64,000 nt of DNA. Source: Martinezella tropici (GTDB lineage: Bacteria; Pseudomonadota; Alphaproteobacteria; Rhizobiales; Rhizobiaceae). Shown piece by piece: positions 59,659 to 64,000 of the stretch. Under the pieces are notes generated by a model that was given only the letters and a program-made list of their open reading frames with translations, was not told the origin of the DNA and ran no database searches. The first letter of the stretch is position 1. Every line of letters starts with the position of its first letter. The stretch is taken from assembly GCA_000799755.1 (NCBI GenBank), contig JUHI01000006.1:309705-373704 (forward strand). The letters run 5' to 3'. The translations under genes and the position numbers were made by a program.

Positions 59659-60023
59659 GCGCAAACATTCTCACCGTCGATGACTCCGCCAGCATTCGAC
59701 TGACCACGCGCATTGCGCTGACCAACGCCGGATATTCCGTCACCGAAGCGGTCGACGGCGCCGACGGCCTCACCAAGCTAAAGTCGGGTAACTTCGATCT
59801 CATCGTCACCGACCTCAACATGCCGAACATGGATGGCCTGACGATGATTCGCAGCCTGCGTCAGCTGCCGGCCTATATGGGAACGCCGGTCATCTTCCTC
59901 ACAACGGAATCAGACGGCGATCTCAAGCAGCAGGCGAAGGCCGCAGGCGCGACGGGATGGCTGACGAAGCCCTTCGACCCCGAAACCCTCATCAAGATAG
60001 CACGCAAGGTTCTCGGCAAATGA
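59655..60023 (+). CDS. cheY: CheY-type response regulator
   Basis: A 122-residue stand-alone receiver domain. The acidic pair is D9-D10, the phosphoacceptor D53 lies in 'LIVTDLNMPNMDG', the switch threonine in 'VIFLTTESDG' and the lysine in 'WLTKPFDP'. It begins at ATG 59655, which overlaps the STAS stop as ATGA, and overlaps cheA by 4 bp. It takes the phosphoryl group from CheA. Whether it acts on the flagellar motor or on another output is not determined; the gene order suggests an alternative chemosensory system. Confidence 0.93.
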   Translation: MSANILTVDDSASIRLTTRIALTNAGYSVTEAVDGADGLTKLKSGNFDLIVTDLNMPNMDGLTMIRSLRQLPAYMGTPVIFLTTESDGDLKQQAKAAGATGWLTKPFDPETLIKIARKVLGK

Positions 60024-62044
60024 ACGATCTCGATCCGATCGCCGTTTTCAGGACGGAGGCCGCCGAGCAGCTCGAGCTGATCGAGGCCGGCCTTCTTGAT
60101 CTGATGCGCGATCTGGGCGACCGCGCCCAGATCGATGCGGTCTTTCGGGGCCTTCATACGCTCAAGGGATCGGGCTCGATGTTCGGTTTCGATCAACTTG
60201 CCGCCTTTACCCATCACTGCGAAACCGCCTTCGACCGGGTTCGCAAGGGGGAAGCGCCGGCCACGAAGGAGCTGGTCGGCGCCGTTCTCGATGCGCAGGG
60301 CCACATGCAGGCGTTGCTGGAAAATCCCAACGGCGAATACGAAACCATGAGCTCCGTGCTGCTGGAAAAGCTGCGCCAGGCCGTGGGGGCAGCGGGAACG
60401 CACACTGCGGCGGTGGCGCCCATCGTTGCGCAGCCGGCTGCGGCCGCTTCTGTAAGCGCCGATAGTGCAAAGACCTGGCATCTGAAATTCAGCCTGCCGG
60501 CCAATTCGATGGTCAACGGCACCAACCCGCTTGGTCTATTGGATGAATTGCGCGAGCTTGGCGAATGCCGGATCGCAGCCGATACCGACGTCGTACCGCC
60601 GCTTGCAGACATCGAACCGCGCGATCTCCACATCGGCTGGACAGTCCATCTGACGACCGACAAGCCGCGCTCGGACATTGAAGACGTCTTCATCTTCGTC
60701 ATGGACGACATGGCGATGGAGTTGAAGGAGCTTCAGACGCAGAACGAACCAAGCCCGGTACCTATTCCTGCACAGTCTGAGCAATCGATCGAGGACGAAC
60801 CGTCGAAGCCTGCCGCGCAGCCGGTAGATGCGGCCAAGGCTCAGCCCGTCGACGCCAAGTCGCAGAAGCAGGCTGACAATGTCCGTGTTCCCGCTTTGCG
60901 CCTCGATGAGATGATGGACCGGGTCGGCGAATTGGTCATCGCCCAATCGCGGCTGAGCCAGATGGCAAACTCTGCCGCCGATCTCGGGCTGCGTTCGGTC
61001 TCCGAAGAAATCGAGCGGCTTGCCGGCGAACTGCGGGACACGATGATGGTCCTGCGCATGATGCCGGTTGCAAGCCTTTTCAGCCGCTTCCGCCGCCTGG
61101 TCCACGATCTCGCACGCGAAACAGGCAAGGATATCGAGCTCGTCACCGAGGGCGAAAGCACGGAAGTCGACAAGACGGTCATCGACCGCCTGGCCGATCC
61201 ACTCGTCCATCTCGTCCGCAACTCGATCGACCATGGACTTGAAAACCCGGACGATCGCATCGCCGCCGGCAAGCCGGTAACGGGGCGTGTCTTCCTCTCG
61301 GCGCACCAGACCGGCAGCGAAGTCGTCATCTCCATCAAGGATGACGGACGCGGCATTGATCGCCAACGGGTACGCGCCAAGGCAGAGGCTAACGGCCTCA
61401 TCCAGCCCGGCGCCCAGCTGAGCGACAAGGAACTGCTGCAACTGATCTTCCAGCCCGGTTTCTCGACCGCGGAAAAGGTCACCAACCTCTCCGGCCGCGG
61501 CGTCGGCATGGATGTGGTCAAGAAGACGATCGAGACGCTACGCGGAGCGATCGACATCAGCAGTGAGTTTGGCAAGGGCTCCGAAATCGCCCTGCGCATT
61601 CCCCTGACGCTCGCCATCATCGACGGTCTCCTCGTTCGTGTCGGCAACGGGCGCTATGTCATCCCACTCGCCGCTGTCGAGGAATGCCTGGAATTGTCGG
61701 TCGAGCAGGATCTGCGCTCGCGCGGCCGCAGCTTCATCTCGCTGCGTGACGATCTCGTGCCGTTCCTGCGTCTGCGCGAACTCTTCCGGACCGGCACGGA
61801 GCCCGATCCTTACCAGAAAGTGGTTGTTATCTCGACCGGCAGCGAGCGCGTCGGCCTCGTCGTCGATCAGATCATCGGCGACCACCAGACCGTCATCAAA
61901 TCGATGTCGAAGCTCCACGACCACGTCTCCACCTTCTCCGGCGCGACGATTCTCGGTGACGGCAACGTGGCGCTGATCCTCGACGTCGTCCATCTCATCG
62001 CCGCCGGACAGCATCAGGAGGCGCAATTGCGGGCAGCAGGATGA
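60020..62044 (+). CDS. cheA: Chemotaxis histidine kinase CheA
   Basis: A 674-residue kinase. The HPt domain has the phosphorylated His46 in 'GLHTLKGSGSMFGF'. A central region with a linker rich in Ala, Gln and Pro (about residues 250-290) is followed by the dimerisation domain ('LRLDEMMDRVGELVIAQSRL'), an ATPase domain ('LVRNSIDHGLENPDDR', 'DDGRGID', 'GRGVGMDVVKKTIETLRG') and a C-terminal CheW-like domain ('LVVDQIIGDHQTVIKSMSKL'). All catalytic motifs are present. It overlaps cheY and cheW by 4 bp each. Along with CheW and an MCP it forms the core signalling unit. Confidence 0.96.
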   Translation: MNDLDPIAVFRTEAAEQLELIEAGLLDLMRDLGDRAQIDAVFRGLHTLKGSGSMFGFDQLAAFTHHCETAFDRVRKGEAPATKELVGAVLDAQGHMQALLENPNGEYETMSSVLLEKLRQAVGAAGTHTAAVAPIVAQPAAAASVSADSAKTWHLKFSLPANSMVNGTNPLGLLDELRELGECRIAADTDVVPPLADIEPRDLHIGWTVHLTTDKPRSDIEDVFIFVMDDMAMELKELQTQNEPSPVPIPAQSEQSIEDEPSKPAAQPVDAAKAQPVDAKSQKQADNVRVPALRLDEMMDRVGELVIAQSRLSQMANSAADLGLRSVSEEIERLAGELRDTMMVLRMMPVASLFSRFRRLVHDLARETGKDIELVTEGESTEVDKTVIDRLADPLVHLVRNSIDHGLENPDDRIAAGKPVTGRVFLSAHQTGSEVVISIKDDGRGIDRQRVRAKAEANGLIQPGAQLSDKELLQLIFQPGFSTAEKVTNLSGRGVGMDVVKKTIETLRGAIDISSEFGKGSEIALRIPLTLAIIDGLLVRVGNGRYVIPLAAVEECLELSVEQDLRSRGRSFISLRDDLVPFLRLRELFRTGTEPDPYQKVVVISTGSERVGLVVDQIIGDHQTVIKSMSKLHDHVSTFSGATILGDGNVALILDVVHLIAAGQHQEAQLRAAG

Positions 62045-62553
62045 TCGAAGCAGACGTAAAATCAGACCATCGCGCCATCTGGAAAGGCGCCGACGAGCTT
62101 TCTGTTCTGACCTTCAGCCTCAATGGCGAGACCTTCGCCATCGAAGCGGTCGTCGTTCAGGAAATCCTCGATCTGCTGCCGGAGACCAGCGTTCCCGGCA
62201 GCCTGCCCTTCGTCGGCAGCGTCATCAATTTCCGCGGAAAGGTCATTCCCCTTGCCGATATCCGCATTGCCTTCGGCATGGAGGCGGCAAACGTCACCAT
62301 CGACAGCCGCATCGTCGTCACCGAGCTCGAACTCGACGGCGAGACGACCCTGATCGGCATCCGCACCGACAAGGTGCATGAAGTCACGCAGCTTTCGCAG
62401 GCGGCAAGCGAACCGCCGCCTGTCATCGGCATGCGCTGGCGCACCGACTACATCCACGCCCTCGTCAAACGAGACGGCGAATTTATCATCCTGCCGAACC
62501 TCCAGGCGATCTTCTCGTCGCAGCGGGCGGTTGCGGCCAGAGCAACAGCATGA
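62041..62553 (+). CDS. cheW: Chemotaxis coupling protein CheW
   Basis: A 170-residue CheW. After a short N-terminal extension the fold begins with 'LTFSLNGETFAIEAVVVQEI', then 'LPFVGSVINFRGKVIPLADI' (the conserved RG.V.P..D core) and 'LIGIRTDKVHEVTQLSQ'. It couples receptors to CheA. ATG 62041 overlaps the cheA stop. The MCP gene starts 26 bp after it. Confidence 0.95.
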   Translation: MIEADVKSDHRAIWKGADELSVLTFSLNGETFAIEAVVVQEILDLLPETSVPGSLPFVGSVINFRGKVIPLADIRIAFGMEAANVTIDSRIVVTELELDGETTLIGIRTDKVHEVTQLSQAASEPPPVIGMRWRTDYIHALVKRDGEFIILPNLQAIFSSQRAVAARATA

Positions 62554-62579
62554 ATTTTCCAGGACAAGGAGGCCATCGG

Positions 62580-64000
62580 ATGCGCTTTACGATCAAGCTC
62601 AAGCTGCTTTTAACGTTTGCTGTCGTGATTGCCATGCTTCTTGGCACGGCCGTTTACAGCATCAGCACTCTCGGGCAGGTTAACGGCAACTGGTCCGATA
62701 CGTTGTCAGGACCGGCCGAACGGCTGCGGCTCGCCCAAAATCTCGATATCGCCATCCTGCAGCAACTGCGGCAACAGAAGAATATCGTGTTGTCCGCCTC
62801 GCTCGACGAGACCAAGGGCTATATCGCCAAGAGCGATGCGGCGCGTACAGCCTTCGAGGCCGATCTTGCAAAGATCCTCGCCAATACCACGGACCAGGAT
62901 ATGGCCTATTGGACGCAGATCAAGGACCTCTCCGTCACCTGGCGCGACGCCGACGACCGCATCCGCAACCTGATGCTCGCCGGCGACAGCGCCGGCGCGC
63001 ATCAGATCTCCTCCAATCAGGCGCGCGAGGCAAGCACGAAGATCGACAACGTCCTCGCACAGGTCTTCGATGTGGAACGCGGCCGCCTGAAGCAGGCGGA
63101 TCTGGATGCAGCCGACGCTTATGCGAATGCACGCTCGATCCTGATCATACTTGCCGCCGTTGCTTGCGTCATAGCGCTCGTCTCGGCGATCTGGATCGTC
63201 ATTTCGATCAACAGGGGCATAAATCGCGCCGTCAAGACGGTTCAAACGGTGGCCGAAGGCGATCTGACGGAATACGCTGAAATCACCGCGCGGGATGAAA
63301 TCGGCGAGCTCCTGGGTCACGTCAACTCCATGATCGAGCGCCTTCGCGGTGTTGTTGCCGATGCGCTTTCGGCGTCCGATAACGTCTCGTCCGGAAGCCA
63401 GCAGCTGTCGGCAGGCTCCGAGCAGCTGTCGCAGGGCGCCACCGAACAGGCCTCATCCGCCGAAGAAGCTTCCGCCTCGATGGAGGAGATGGCCGCCAAC
63501 ATCAAGCAGAACGCCGACAACGCCGCCCAGACCGAGAAGATCGCCCGCCAGTCCGCCAAGGATGCCGAGATCAGCGGTCAGGCCGTCGACCGCGCCGTCA
63601 ACGCCATGCGCACTATTGCCGAGAAGATTTCCATCGTTCAGGAAATCGCTCGCCAGACCGATCTGCTGGCGCTGAATGCCGCCGTCGAAGCGGCGCGTGC
63701 CGGCGAACATGGCCGCGGCTTTGCCGTCGTCGCCTCGGAAGTGCGCAAGCTGGCCGAACGCAGCCAGGCGGCCGCGGCCGAAATCTCCAGCCTGTCGGGC
63801 GAGACCGTCACGGTCGCGACCGAAGCCGGCGACATGCTCTCGCGTCTGGTGCCAGATATCCGCAAGACCGCCGAGCTGGTCGCCGAGATCTCGGCCGCAT
63901 GCCGCGAGCAGGACATCGGCGCATCGCAGATCAACGAGGCGATCCAGCAGCTCGACAAGGTGACGCAGCAAAATGCCGGCGCATCCGAGGAAATGTCGGC
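62580..64000 (+). CDS. Methyl-accepting chemotaxis protein, partial at the window end
   Basis: At least 473 residues, continuing past the window. TM1 is at about residues 7-27 and TM2 at about 183-209, enclosing a helical four-helix-bundle-type sensor of about 155 residues. HAMP follows ('RAVKTVQTVAEGDLTEYAEI'), then the signalling coiled coil with adaptation-type segments ('ATEQASSAEEASASMEEMAA') and the conserved tip 'QTDLLALNAAVEAARAGEHG' with 'RGFAVVASEVRKLAERS'. ATG 62580 has AGGAGG about eight bases upstream. It is the receptor of the adjacent che cluster. Confidence 0.95.
   Translation, partial: MRFTIKLKLLLTFAVVIAMLLGTAVYSISTLGQVNGNWSDTLSGPAERLRLAQNLDIAILQQLRQQKNIVLSASLDETKGYIAKSDAARTAFEADLAKILANTTDQDMAYWTQIKDLSVTWRDADDRIRNLMLAGDSAGAHQISSNQAREASTKIDNVLAQVFDVERGRLKQADLDAADAYANARSILIILAAVACVIALVSAIWIVISINRGINRAVKTVQTVAEGDLTEYAEITARDEIGELLGHVNSMIERLRGVVADALSASDNVSSGSQQLSAGSEQLSQGATEQASSAEEASASMEEMAANIKQNADNAAQTEKIARQSAKDAEISGQAVDRAVNAMRTIAEKISIVQEIARQTDLLALNAAVEAARAGEHGRGFAVVASEVRKLAERSQAAAAEISSLSGETVTVATEAGDMLSRLVPDIRKTAELVAEISAACREQDIGASQINEAIQQLDKVTQQNAGASEEMS

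Noticed and set aside
1..64000. CRISPR arrays, insertion sequences, tRNA or rRNA genes
   Set aside because: No regularly spaced repeats, transposase motifs, tRNA-like cloverleaf sequences or rRNA segments were recognised by eye. A tRNAscan or IS database search could still find something.

Overview
The window looks like an accessory replicon or accessory chromosomal region of a fast-growing alphaproteobacterium of the Rhizobium/Agrobacterium group. The evidence is GC-rich coding sequence, a PmtA-like phospholipid N-methyltransferase, a DUF1127 protein, GlxA-type AraC regulators, MHS and TauT-type transporters, and a rhizobial-style chemotaxis cluster. I saw no rRNA, tRNA, transposase, integrase, CRISPR array or replication origin. 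Almost every gene is regulatory, transport or catabolic, which suits a chromid or megaplasmid (inference).

Layout. Positions 1-7,100 hold an ester-cyclase-like protein, a membrane GGDEF-EAL protein, a divergent methyltransferase, a PmtA-like methyltransferase coupled to a DedA protein, and a two-component system. Positions 7,390-14,100 hold a DUF1127 protein, a B12-binding radical SAM enzyme, a VOC protein and two MFS transporters; the second has a long hairpin-rich leader and a clear terminator. Positions 14,140-19,330 hold a small membrane protein, a sugar-type ABC importer (ATPase and permease, no binding protein), a GlxA-type regulator and a divergent exported DJ-1/PfpI protein.

Positions 19,536-27,904 form one catabolic locus: a TauT/SsuA-type importer (binding protein, ATPase, permease), an FAD-dependent oxidoreductase, a class III CoA-transferase, an enoyl-CoA hydratase, a LysR regulator and an amidohydrolase. 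Most junctions overlap by 4 bp. Its substrate cannot be read from the sequence. A 7Fe-type ferredoxin, a peroxiredoxin-like protein and a divergent LysR gene with a palindrome across its start follow.

Positions 30,270-40,900 carry two unrelated molybdenum hydroxylases: a PaoABC-like aldehyde oxidoreductase (minus strand) and a Tat-exported IorAB-like enzyme with a triheme cytochrome c (plus strand). Between them lie a NIPSNAP protein, a small acidic protein and a CDP-diacylglycerol pyrophosphatase. An OmpR/EnvZ-type system lies convergent to the second enzyme.

Positions 43,800-54,900 are a mosaic: an exported flavodoxin, methyltransferases, an unknown Ser-rich protein, a TetR/MFS efflux pair, an adenylate cyclase remnant, a ParB-like protein, a PAP2 phosphatase, a third two-component system and a VirK/YbjX (DUF535) protein. 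Positions 55,060-64,000 are sensory: a soluble MCP-like coiled-coil protein, an AraC regulator, then HD-GYP response regulator, STAS, CheY, CheA and CheW genes joined by 4-bp ATGA overlaps, followed by an MCP that runs off the window.
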